A DNA stretch of 64,000 nucleotides from contig WOFQ01000030.1 of NCBI GenBank assembly GCA_012184525.1, forward strand, positions 310,001 to 374,000, written 5' to 3'. How positions within the stretch are numbered: the first letter of the stretch is position 1; each line of letters starts with the position of its first letter. Of this stretch, positions 33,547 to 44,486 are shown in pieces. A program made the translations under genes and the position numbers. The notes below the pieces were generated by a model that made no database searches, was not told the origin of the DNA, and saw nothing but the letters and a program-made list of their open reading frames with translations. Source of the stretch: Xenoacremonium recifei (taxonomy: Eukaryota > Ascomycota > Sordariomycetes > Hypocreales > Nectriaceae).

Positions 33547-36500
33547 CTTGCTTCAAGTATAAAGTTCAAACGAAAGAACGAGAGGACTGCCAAGATTGAA
33601 ACTCTGGCAAGGAAATGAACGATGGACTTACAGTAGAATGAATAAAATCCGTATCTATGGTGCGCATCCCCGGGCATTTATATCAATATTCGTGATCTTA
33701 GAGGTAGGGCTCTCGTTCCCCGCGCTGACTGCTCTCCCGGATGCAAACATTCATCCGGAATAGCATCTAGGGCTGTTAGCCCATTCACAAGAATTCCAAG
33801 CGGAACGCCACGATACTTCAACGTGGTCTAGCCAGCACCAGTCACGATCCGGTCGCTGAACGGCTGTTGAGGCTAATGTAGATTTGTACTAACCAGGACA
33901 AAGACGGCAACGTTTGGCTACTTGACAGAAATGTGGGTCCTTGCTAGATCGCAGCTTTTGCGTGTAAGGCATGTGTCCTCTAAGACAACAACAGTCTACC
34001 TTATCATTCATTTTCAACTTAACTTGTCCGAAGGAGAATTTCCACCGCATTCCCGATGTCAGAGCCGCACATCCTAGCGTAGTTTGTTCTGTTTGCATTG
34101 GTGATGTGGAATGTCAGAGCAACCGCGCCAACCCAAAGAGAAAAAGGAACAGCCCGTTCCTGGCTAAGCCAGCATTTCCAATCCCAGCTACTAGACCTCC
34201 TTGATTTCGTCAGCACATGCATCCAGGGCGTCAAATACCTTGGATATTCGATTTGCAAAACAAGGTCAGTGAGCCAAGCCCCAGAAGAGTCAAGTGTGCT
34301 CAATAACCGTGCCGGAATTCATTACCATCGAGGGACACGTCGCAACGCCAGATTCAATCCAGGCAAAAAGAAATCTAGCAATGGACGATACGCCAACGGG
34401 CCATCCTCGTCAACTTGTCGCATACTATCCCCCTATTGACTCCCTTGTTGTCTCCCTTGTGCTCCCTCCCTTACTCAGAGTATGTGGCCCCTTTTCGATA
34501 GTTCCCTAGTTCCCCACTCGCCATGATCAACCGTTAGACACTAAACTATTCTTGATCCGGGATAACGGCTACTGCCCTTGCCGCGTCGCCACTCTGGATA
34601 ATGTAATTCCTGCTTTGCATTCCTACCGCATTCAGCCCATCATCGTAAGGCGACTTAATCCTCTTTCGTCGTGACTCCTATTCAATAGACTAGTTCCAGG
34701 CCTTTGAATGTTGCCTGAGACCGGGTTGCGATCGTACGCTCAGTTGGCACGGAGGCTAGGTGATTTCTGGGGTTCTTCTTTCTTTTCCGTCTCTCACTAA
34801 AGTCTTAGCTTGCAAATTTCCGGATTTTGAGGATTGCTACAGAGTATCTTCGCGACAAATAAATGCCAAGGAATGCGAGCATGTTTTTGTCTGTTGACAG
34901 TGAGTTACCACATCCATTCGATCATGATTACGGGCGGATGAGGGGAAGGAGGAAGCAAACTGCAAGGCGAGGGCGAGGGCTGGAAGTCATCATTATCGTG
35001 AATACGATGAAGTTTGGCTACCTGTGCTTTTTAAAATAAGATAAAATAAAATAAAAGGATGGCTTAATTCATCCGGAACTGGTCACAAGTGAGCAACTAA
35101 GACTATGAATTTTCTCTCCAGGCTTCATAGCTGTGTATTTGTTTAAATCGGCTCATAATCAGTAAAAATGTAAATTAAGTCTCGAATCGATTCGCAACAT
35201 TTTATCTGCGCCTAAAAATTTGTGCAAGCTTCCCCCGGATCCCCGATAACAGCCACATTATATTAAATCCTTAATTAGAAACTTGAAGTGAGTCAGGATA
35301 ACGGATGGGGCGTGTTGATTATGAGGATCGGTACTCTTTTTATTCTTTGCAGAACTGATATCCTTGCTTTTAATGGTTTATTTTTCTGCTGTAGGGTAGG
35401 CCTGCTAATTGGCACAAGAGCATATTTTCGGTTAGACTGGATGCTTCGGCTCCGGGTAAATATAAATTCCATCCAATTGTCCCTTGCCTCGAAGACGCGT
35501 CTTCTCTCCCGCGCATTGAAGCCCATCACTCTTTCGTGCTCACGCAAGGGTTCAACGGAAAACACGCGACTTACCGTACAGTTTGAAAATGGGAAGACAC
35601 AGGAACTTCTAGCTTTTCATACACCGGGACATCCCAGCATTATGAACCCCGTCGGAAGTATTCGCAGATCCTACAAACACCATGATATAGGCATCGTAGA
35701 AAAGAGGTGTTGCCCAAGAGGAGAGATTGATCACACTGCTACTTTGCTTGGCAAACCCCAATTTCACATTGGACTCAATGTTGCCACGTCTTTTCACTCT
35801 ACATAAGAACCTCACGGCTTCTCCAAGGAAAACTAAAAAAAAAAACTAAACTTGCGCGCTTGAGCCAATTACGAAATAGCAGGTTAGAAAGATTGCTTTT
35901 ATGTACTTGGGAATGGCTTGGTGGCAAGAATTTTTCATCCGAGGACCAGGGAAAAGCCACGAGATGGCGATCGCCAAGTCATACTATCCGCATAGGACAC
36001 CTCTCCTTTAGATAACAACTAACCTACAGTTGGAAAAGAAGAAGCTTGCCCTTGTCTTATCTAGACAAGGGATAAGGATCTAGGCACTCAGACTCATCTC
36101 GCATAGTGAAATTGGCTGGCATTTATTTCCCCAACAATGCTTTTTAGTCTTCGTAAGGTAATTGATCAGCATCAAAAAGAGGGATGATGAAGAGAATCCC
36201 AACTCATTTGATCATCCTGACGAAAATGTCATTCTCCGAAAAAAAAAAAAAACAGTTATGTCTTATCCTCCTACACGGAGATCCTACAATATTTATTCCG
36301 AAGTTTAAGAATAGAGTTCGCTCACGAGAGCAATCCACGAAATACAGATAATCATGCCATGCGTAAACATCCACGCGTCTCGACGCGTCAGGAAGATAAA
36401 CAAGCGGCGCCCGATCTGGGCCCCACATGCGATGTGCACAAAACAAGCGCCGTAGCCCCTACTTTATGCAAGTACACTTTTATCATTTGCTGGAGTGCCC

Positions 36501-36715
36501 CTTATCGTGCAGTATTTTCGCACAGCGACCCACTCTGGCCTCAATTCAGGAGATGATACTCCGTACAACCCCATTTATTATTAAACTTCCGTGTCGCCGG
36601 ATTTCCAATTAACTTGCAATGCATACGGTATAACGCCCTCACTATGGCTTTTCTGCGTCAACAGTCACCGTTTCCGATCTTGATATTACTTGAGAGTAGG
36701 ATCGGGCAATGGGTC
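33547..36715. other. Gene-poor stretch (3.2 kb)
   Basis: No gene could be supported. The longest open frame (35288-35806, plus) has no family pattern and is overlapped by antisense frames. There is a short A-rich microsatellite (TAAAA/ATAAA units) near 35030-35060 and a 13-base A run near 36239-36252. The right end holds the 3' flank of the SDR gene. Confidence 0.4.
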
Positions 36716-37858
36716 CTATTCGAGATGCAAGACGGTGTCGCCAGGTTCTATGCCGGTGCGCTTAACACTCTCCTTCCACAAGTCATCCTGCTTTCTCTCA
36801 TCTCTAGACTCGGCACTGGTCGTGAATATCTCATCCCCGTTAAAGTAAATATTCTTTGGGTGTTCACCAACGCTCTTAGTATCGAAAGCAGCCCTCAAGA
36901 CATCTTTGGCTGATTTTTGGGTAGTTCTATACCCACCGTTTGGGCTGATCGCAGTGGTTATTTGGACCACAATGGGCAGCACTACCGCCATGACGAATTT
37001 GAGTAGACGGCCACCTCTTCGGCCCAATCCGCTAGGCATAGCACCAGGATCAACGCCGACCACGGAGATGTTCGACAGTCCCGGTGTCTTATCCAACCGT
37101 TTTTGTAAGGTATGGCTGTGACTATTATCAGAGTCCCTCTCATAATATGCTTGGTGAGTCAGCTTACAAGAACATAACGAGGCATAGTTTCCCAGCTCCA
37201 TAACGCCTCATTCCTCCCAAAGTCGTGGGGTATTGATCCGCAGAGCTCCAGGTACCCTTGGCAAGGGCTTCTGCGCCTGGAAATATTTCTTTCCATTCAT
37301 CGCCTTTGTAGAAGTCCATGACGCTATTGCGAGGGTCAGATGGGCTGCAAAACTCAAATCAGCATTTCGTATTACCTCTTCAATTGCCCCAACTTACTCA
37401 TGCATGCTGCTTCCTACAATGACCACGCGACCATGTTCTTTATCCATACTTTGCAAGAGAAGTAAAGTCAATAACCAATGAGAAAGATAATTGACTTGAA
37501 AACTCATATCGAAGCCATCTTTGGAAAATAACTGTTCGTTATGTTCCTGGTATCCGGCATTGAGAATGATAGCTCGAATAGGGGGTAGAGAACCTGTCCC
37601 GACACGCTCGTTGATGGCTCGAGCCACTTGTCGAACATTCTGAAGGCTAGATAAATCCAGCGCCATATTTTCAAACTTGTGGTCAGTCGGTGCTCCCGTT
37701 AGTATCTGGTTCAGAGAAGTGGCCTTTTCAACGTTGCGAACGGTGTATATGGCGTGGTACTTGGTAGCGAGATCGGTGGAGACGATTTGACGGACAATTG
37801 AAGAACCAAGCCCGCCGTTGCAGCCAGTTATAACAACCGTACCGGGTTGTTCTTCCAT
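36716..37858 (-). CDS. Short-chain dehydrogenase/reductase (SDR)
   Basis: Three exons, 37858-37398, 37344-37168 and 37115-36716, join in consistent phases to 345 residues. The N-terminal Rossmann motif is TGCNGGLG (residues 11-18), followed by NAGYQ, the catalytic serine in VIVGSSMH, and YGAGK (Tyr202/Lys206) formed in exon 2. The long C-terminal extension with a hydrophobic patch (VMAVVLPIVVQI) resembles retinol-dehydrogenase-type fungal SDRs, which may associate with membranes. It would reduce or oxidise a carbonyl/alcohol with NADP(H). It is divergent from the Zn2Cys6 regulator gene at 38112 across a promoter with paired CGG-N4-CCG palindromes, which suggests local regulation. Confidence 0.88.
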
Positions 37859-38111
37859 TTTGATTATAGTGATAAAAATAAATGAATAGAACTGAAGATT
37901 CTTCGAGTGTTACGGTAACTATATATATGGGTTACCTTCAGCAATAATCGCCCGCGGATTTCCGGACGCTGCCACTTCAAGAGTAGCGTGGATTATGTAA
38001 ACAATTAGATAAACAACGCCAGCGATTCAGAACTCCCCGTCGGAAATCCGCGCACTCCGAATGGCCTTCCTACACGTCACCATCAACCAGGACAATAACA
38101 AACTCGGAATC
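37859..38111. promoter_or_regulatory. Divergent promoter, SDR / Zn2Cys6 regulator
   Basis: 253 bases with a TATA-like ATATATAT tract near 37919-37927 on the SDR side and two copies of a 12-base palindromic element in the middle. The short distance and the paired sites make shared control of both genes likely. Confidence 0.65.
37953..38052. promoter_or_regulatory. Paired CGG-N4-CCG operator-like sites
   Basis: CGCGGATTTCCG at 37953-37964 and CGGAAATCCGCG at 38041-38052 are exact reverse complements separated by 76 bases. Each arm itself contains CGG-N4-CCG, the everted/inverted triplet layout bound by dimeric Zn2Cys6 proteins. The neighbouring regulator at 38112 is the natural candidate to bind (inference). 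Confidence 0.6.
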
Positions 38112-40467
38112 ATGGAGTTCCCAGAAACCCCCGACGACAGAAATAATGATGGAATTATTCTTAGGCGCGCTGTAGGATAATCAACACCCCCTTTGCCCCT
38201 TATTTTTGGAGAGATTGGTAATTAATAGTTTCTTGGCTTTCGTCTCTCTACAGTGTGATCAATGCCGTGAGAGAAAGGTAACTCAATTCACCATCAACAA
38301 AGCATTGATACTTCATATGACCCTGGGAGCTCACTCTGCTACCATCATAGATACGTTGCGATAGACGGCCGCCTTGCTCCAATTGCCGAACAACCCAAAG
38401 AACCTGCAGTTCAGCAGGTCCAGATGCCGCCACAAGAAAAGAAAAACCACAACGAGTGCTCATTTCTGCGCAATAGTAAGGCACCGCTATATCTATAATA
38501 CGATTAATTTCTGGAAAAGTTTATAAACCCAATCTAACACTTGATGCTTGCTTTTCAACAGTGAACAGAAAATCGATCGTTTGGAGCAATATATGGTTGA
38601 TATCTCGAAATCAATCACCAACCTCTCTAGTCGGTTAACATCGGATTGCATAGAGCATAAAATACCGAAATCTACAGAAAATCCCAAGACCAGGCGTCGT
38701 TCGAACGAACACGAAGATGGAGACGTCCGGACTCATGAACATCCAACATTACAGTCATATTTAAACGCAATACCGGAGTTCCTTGATCAAATTGCCACTC
38801 ATAGTTCGACGTCGGACGAAATGGACGACTTGAAGACAGGGCTGCTTGAACTCAAAAGATTTCTGGCCTCTCAAAAAGCAACCATTAGTCACGAGGATCT
38901 CAATCTTCCCCTTGAAACCCAGGATTATGGTACTCTTGCTATCCCTCCTATGTCTCTCGTGCTCGAAATGCTACACGGAGCTCAAGGTAAGCTCGAAACA
39001 AGTATTCGGTCAGAACACTTCGTCATATGGCTCACGCTAACGTATTCACACCTAGGTCAGAGCCTAGCTTCCCTAAAGCTCACCTGCCCTTTCCTGGATA
39101 TCGAAACGGTCTCAGAATGTTGCCAACAAGTCTACTTCCCAACAGTCCAGTACACGCTGCCAACATTTCTTATTGCAATGGGCGGACTATATTACCTCTT
39201 AAGCGATAGGGTGATGAAGTCCATCCCTTCCGAATCGACCAACATATTGCTTCAACATCGCGATATGTGTAGCCGTAACTTGAGAGTGGCTGTGCGTTCT
39301 GTGAGCCTCTTTATGACGGCCTCTCTCAGGAATATACAGGCGCTTCTCATAACGGTAAACATTCGACTGCCTGTATTGTCAAATGGCTCATATCTAGGCT
39401 GATAACATGATGGGTAGGCTAACTTCTTTGTTGAAACCTCACGAAGATTTCTGGCCTGGCGCTTAAACTGCATTGCTGCTCAAATGTGTCAAACACTAGG
39501 GTATCACCGCCAGACTCCTCCAGGTGGATATGATACCATCGGAGAGGATGCGAATCTTGAAATTACCTCTTTCGTCTACTCTTTCATGCTAGACCAAGGC
39601 CTATCATTTGGACTCGGTCGCGCGCCGGCAATCTCAGCATTCGAAATTCATCCCTTGTTACTCAGTAAGCCTCCGTCGGAAAATCCTACGCGACAGATCT
39701 TAGCCGGATGGCTTCAGCAGTCACATCTGCAAGGTCGAGTATATGACTATATTTATAGTACCCAAGCTCTCACAACACCACACGATCAAAGGATTCGATC
39801 TATGGAGTTGCTGGATAATAAAGTTGAGGACATGATCCAGACTACGAAGGCGCTTAAGGAGCAGCTAGCCCACGCGACAGACGTATCCAATAATCCGGAC
39901 TTGCCAGGACTTAAACTGAGTGTTACATCAGACATGGTTTGCCACTACGCCCTCTTGGCAGTCATTCATAAATCAGAATCGTCGGATCATTCCTACGGGT
40001 TGAAGTCACTTATAGCGGCGCGGAAAGCTATCGACTATCACTTGGAGTGTATGGCCATGACTACCTCGAATGTGGTCTCACAAGCTGCGTATCTACGGTG
40101 GTAAGAAAGTGCCCTCAAGATAGAAGAGGTTTCTGACACTCCTCCTAGGACAATCCTTTATACACCCTTCATTCCCTTCCTTACCCTATTTTACCATGTA
40201 ATCGAAAGCGGCGATGATGAAGATCTCACCCGCCTCTCCAGTTTCCATACATCTTTGAAATTAGCTGGTCTGAATTGTAGTGGGATTCATTATATTGAAG
40301 AGTTGACACGGTTATTACATACGGTCGCTTCATTATATGTCTCGGCTAGAGCAACGTACGGTCAGATGGGGGGTGAGAATGGGATAGAGCTGGGTGATGA
40401 GCTAGATTTGTTGCTCAGTCAATCGGGTTATTTCGCACCGTTTGAGGATTTTTTTACGTCCAGTTAA
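38112..40467 (+). CDS. Zn2Cys6 fungal transcription factor
   Basis: I reconstruct seven exons: 38112-38171, 38254-38277, 38351-38475, 38562-38986, 39056-39354, 39418-40100 and 40149-40467, totalling 644 codons. The DNA-binding cluster begins at residue 21 as C-x2-C-x6-C-x5-C-x2-C-x6-C (CDQCRERKIRCD...PCSNC...TC) and is assembled from exons 2 and 3. Exon 2 is a 24-base microexon coding exactly CDQCRERK. A coiled-coil-like segment follows (EQKIDRLEQYMVDISKSI), then the fungal-specific regulatory middle domain (FVETSRRFLAWRLNCIAAQMCQTLGYH is its helical core). The gene is divergent from the SDR gene, and its own promoter holds palindromic CGG sites. It may be a pathway-specific activator for genes in this region. 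Confidence 0.88.
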
Positions 40468-41732
40468 CCTGCTAGCATTCGACTTATCATAAACATTTAA
40501 GTCTAGCTATATCTATACATATTTTATAATTGATACATAACACTTTGTGAAACAGTGCTTAGTGGTTTAATCTGTATTTTGAAGGATTCCATATTATGAA
40601 CCCATTCCTAACCAAGCCATGAAGATTTACTCGTCGGAGGCAAGTTCTCCTATGACATACTGGATAAAATCCTCTACTGACTGACAAGACGTTTTGACTT
40701 GATACTGCAGTAGTAAATCTACCCTCATACAAGCTACGCGGCTAACTAATTCTAACATCAAAATGGATTTAATTTCTGTCAAAAGAATCCCTAGAGAAAT
40801 TTGGGCCGGCTTCTAGGAGGATAGGTAGCGGTAGGGTATCTCGATAACCTAGATTAGTCGATAGCCAAATGGTCTTTACCGCAGCGTTATTTGGGCAGTT
40901 TCTACGCAAAAAGCTAAAAATGCCTAGAAGCATAGTCTTGGTTTAGTTGTAAATACCAGTAGTATAGCGTTCATTTGTCATTGGGCAATCAGAACACATT
41001 TAAGTTCTGGTCTGGACGAAGGTCCATTTCGAGAGGATTCTACATATCACCATTCAGTGGCCACCTACTGCCCTAAAGCTTACTATTAACACGTCCAAGT
41101 TAAGCTTTCTACCAGAATTGGCACCAGGTAAAGCAATTTGCGTATTGAAACATCCTAAGTATGGATAATGGTCTAGGAATGTTATTGTATAGTCCAAAAT
41201 ACTCAGATGTCTTGAGCCATCTTAGAGGAGGAAGGGCAACAAAGTCTTGAGGAAAACTTCACAACAGTAAACGTTGACTACTTGGTTGCATTAGCACGGA
41301 TAGCCATGTGGTTGCAAGCATAGGATGTAATAAGCCACCTACTCTATGGTAAGTTCCATGCAAGGAGCTTTGACACTGTTAATGTAATTTGACTATAGAT
41401 GAATCCTGCTCTTGAGAATGAAGCCTTGAATGCTGATAGAATGTTGTCTTCAGGCTTGAGGCATCGCAGTCCTCCGTGAAGGCTCATATAACACAATGGG
41501 ACATTGAACAAGGATCGAAATCAATCACTCCCATTATGTTGAAACCACGGCAGTAGTGTCGTATCAATGTTTCAAATGAGAATTCATTCTTACTGACAAC
41601 TGAACTGCGGGACACAGGTTCTAACACCTACACAAGTGATGCTTATTGCTTACATTGTATTGACTTTTATTGAATATCGTCAGACCATAATTACTGCTCT
41701 GATTCAATACATGGCTTTCCTCAGCACGGCCT
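40468..41732. other. Intergenic (1.27 kb)
   Basis: Tail-to-tail spacer between two regulator genes, moderately AT-rich. No gene, repeat or mobile element was recognised. Confidence 0.4.
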
Positions 41733-43940
41733 CTATGTCGGTACCTCTAAGAAGGCATCTAAGAAAGTCATATCGATGCTCTGCGACATCCAATGTTCAT
41801 CATCGCGTAGATCAAGTAGTAGAGAATCGACTGGGTTTATGGTGTCATAGGATTGAGAACACCCAGGCTGTGTTCCAGCCCCTTCATTCAGTGCCGTTAT
41901 GTCATTCATGTCACATGCAGCATCATTGTTTGGCCGCACAATCCGCATGACACCAAAGTAAGGAACGAACATCGGATCGCCCTTTTCCAGAGTAGATGCT
42001 GAAGTAGGAGTAACGGGTGAGTTGTCGGCCTGGTCATGGAAAATGATATAAGCGTTACTTTCAGCGATGTCAAGACCGTTACTAGCTTTAATATTCAACA
42101 ATCGATGGAGAACATCGGCGCTCTGCGCACAGAGAGTATCACCGCTCGAATCACTCAGGCGTCGCATCGTTTCGAGAGCCTGTTCCATCATTGCTCGGTC
42201 GCTGGGCGCCTGATGCGAGAGCAAGCTATCTACCTGAGTAGAGATTTCATTTTGCTTTCGAATTCGAGGATGGGGACCACGATTGCCACCTAGGTGGGCT
42301 AATACAAGTGTGATGGCTGCCATAAGGCCCAGAAAGTCTGCGAAGCGGCAGCTGGATGCTGCGTGATTGAAGTCCCGCAAAAGGATGAAACGGGAGAGAA
42401 CTTCGCGGGAAGAATTGACGGACGCTAAGCGTGCCATTTCAGATCGCTGTTTGTCTCCTTCTCCCTTCGCGAGCATGTAAGGGATATTAAGCTGATTTCG
42501 TAGATCGTGGTGGAGCATTTGGATGATCAGACGCCGAATGTCCCAGAACAGCTTGCTTGGGCTCTTGGAACTTTCTGCTAAGTTCGGTGGCAGCCACCAT
42601 TGACTAGGAACTTGGTTTGCCGCTCTCTGCAACTCGTGATCTAGTGCTTCAGTGGTCGTTACGTCTAGCAGAGTTGCATTTGGAGCAGACTTCTGTGCGA
42701 GCGTAAGAACCATGACGTGGCGATATACTTGCTCTAAGTATGCCTCTGGGGTTTCCCCAATTATATCATAAGGAGAGAGGGTGATGTTCTTGGTAACATC
42801 GGCCGGGCCTGGTGGGAGGCCTAACATACGGGAGAGTTGGAGGTTGTAATGAACGATACGGAACCACAGGTTAGGCAGCTCGGCGCGTGTACCACTAGGG
42901 TCTAGGGACTGAAGCGTCTCTTCCCGGTAGCTGTTGTCTCCCGCTAAATGAAGACCCATAGTTTGTGCCAAGGTCATCGCTCTTTGCACAGCCATCCAGC
43001 TAAGTCGTAGACGGCCACAGTTACATTGATATACGCTCTCTAAGATCACCCCTTCGAGACTCTCAATGCTGCCGAGCAACTCGTCTTGCCGCGTTACGAG
43101 GTTGATTGCCTTGTTGGCACAGCGTTCCGTCAACGCGGTAGCAGGCTCAACCAAGCAATCCAACTCCGGGTATATTGCAGATTGCATTTCTTGTAGAAAG
43201 ACAGCAAGCTGGAGCATGTATTTTGCAATCAGGATAGGCTCCGAGGTCACTGTAGGTGCCTCACCTAAGACTCCGTCTGTCGGTTGGATTCCTTCTTGGC
43301 GAAGAGTGGTATACGACGTGGTGATATGGAGCATCGAGAGCACGGGGTAGCGTGCAGTCGCCTTGCGTAGCAGTTGGATATCTTGCTGGCAGGGTAGTGA
43401 GCTATGTAATGCTTGAGACAGCACCCGCAGCCTATCCACGCTGGTAGTAGAAGCACCCGGTTCGTTTGCCGCTACTGGTGAGGTAGAATGAGCCGTTGAC
43501 ACTGGAACAACCATCCCAGACAGCATCGTCGGCTGGGCCAAGTTTGGAGTTGAGGTTGTTATAGCCATGTGTAGCGGATTGATTTGTCCTTGTTTCAGGC
43601 TTTGGATTTCGGATGTGAGTTTTCCAACCATGTCCTCGATGCGCTGCAAGCGAGAAGAGGTGGCAGTGGCAGCATTAGCCGGCGGTTGCGAATCATTGTC
43701 GGCAAAGTACTGACTCACGCATCTGGTACCACGGCGTAGGCAACCAGTGCAGACGTCGCCGTCGTCAAATGAGCATTTTTCTTTGCGCCGCTTGCATGCC
43801 CAGCAGCTGTGTGTGCCTTTGCGCAGGTTCCTCTTGCGTTTCTTGACTTGGTCGAGGCGCTCATCACGTCGAAGTTTGTCCACTGGCTCGTCATTCGACT
43901 TGACACTCGAAATTTGTGAATTTCTTGTTTTGCCTAACAT
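41733..43940 (-). CDS. Zn2Cys6 fungal transcription factor
   Basis: A single-exon gene of 735 residues from the ATG at 43940; the frame extends 4 codons farther only to a GTG. The zinc cluster spans residues 46-74 with spacing C-x2-C-x6-C-x7-C-x2-C-x6-C, preceded by a strongly basic nuclear-localisation-like stretch (VKKRKRNLRK). A predicted coiled-coil (RLQRIEDMVGKLTSEIQSLKQ, about 95-115) should dimerise it. The fungal middle homology domain follows, with ESVYQCNCGRLRLSWMAVQRAMTLAQTMGLHL as its core, and an acidic C-terminal end could be the activation region. It is divergent from the DHA2 transporter gene with palindromic CGG/CCG sequence between them, a common layout for a regulator and an efflux pump. 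Confidence 0.92.
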   Translation of the reverse strand: MLGKTRNSQISSVKSNDEPVDKLRRDERLDQVKKRKRNLRKGTHSCWACKRRKEKCSFDDGDVCTGCLRRGTRCVSQYFADNDSQPPANAATATSSRLQRIEDMVGKLTSEIQSLKQGQINPLHMAITTSTPNLAQPTMLSGMVVPVSTAHSTSPVAANEPGASTTSVDRLRVLSQALHSSLPCQQDIQLLRKATARYPVLSMLHITTSYTTLRQEGIQPTDGVLGEAPTVTSEPILIAKYMLQLAVFLQEMQSAIYPELDCLVEPATALTERCANKAINLVTRQDELLGSIESLEGVILESVYQCNCGRLRLSWMAVQRAMTLAQTMGLHLAGDNSYREETLQSLDPSGTRAELPNLWFRIVHYNLQLSRMLGLPPGPADVTKNITLSPYDIIGETPEAYLEQVYRHVMVLTLAQKSAPNATLLDVTTTEALDHELQRAANQVPSQWWLPPNLAESSKSPSKLFWDIRRLIIQMLHHDLRNQLNIPYMLAKGEGDKQRSEMARLASVNSSREVLSRFILLRDFNHAASSCRFADFLGLMAAITLVLAHLGGNRGPHPRIRKQNEISTQVDSLLSHQAPSDRAMMEQALETMRRLSDSSGDTLCAQSADVLHRLLNIKASNGLDIAESNAYIIFHDQADNSPVTPTSASTLEKGDPMFVPYFGVMRIVRPNNDAACDMNDITALNEGAGTQPGCSQSYDTINPVDSLLLDLRDDEHWMSQSIDMTFLDAFLEVPT

Positions 43941-44486
43941 GTTGCAAGTCACAGCTCAATGCGGACCGGTGTAGTCGTGCGCTACCGATTAAAGACTGCA
44001 CATACAGTAAACTTCCTAGCAAAGCAGAGTAAAAGAGTAGTAAGCGGCTCGTGAGTAAAATCAGGTGTACGGAGCGGAGGTCAGCTCTGAAAGTGGTTGA
44101 AGTCAGATGTTCAAACTCCTCACCTCCGCAAGATGAAGAAACGACTAGACTCAGAAGCTGACTAAGTGGGCTGAGATATGACGTGTGCTAAAAGCTCAGC
44201 TAACTTATCCGCCGGTCCGGCGGACGAAAAAAAGGAGACTGTCACGACTGTTAACAGCTGTGAAGCAGCTAGACTTACACTCCATTCCACCGGCCGGCTT
44301 CCGGTACAGCTGCTCCTGGTTGATTTGCCATCCAATCCATACCCACAGATTAAATGCATAAATACTGATATATAGAACCATTTTGCTGTATATATCAATT
44401 GCATCACAACCGCGTCTTCTAACAGCGACGACATTGAAAACCGCAAACACAGCATAGAGAAGAACTCTAAGCAAGATTGTTCTACC
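43941..44486. promoter_or_regulatory. Divergent promoter, Zn2Cys6 regulator / DHA2 transporter
   Basis: 546 bases rich in CGG and CCG triplets: a 17-base palindrome at 44208-44224, CCGGCCGG at about 44290-44297, and further single triplets near 44045-44080. These suit control by a Zn2Cys6 protein. Confidence 0.6.
44208..44224. promoter_or_regulatory. 17-base GC palindrome, candidate regulator site
   Basis: TCCGCCGG-T-CCGGCGGA is a perfect inverted repeat around one central base, with overlapping CCG and CGG triplets. It lies about 280 bases upstream of the transporter start and about 270 bases upstream of the regulator start, so one site could serve both genes. Confidence 0.55.

Noticed and set aside
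35288..35806. 172-codon open frame
   Set aside because: No domain, odd composition and an overlapping antisense frame; probably chance.
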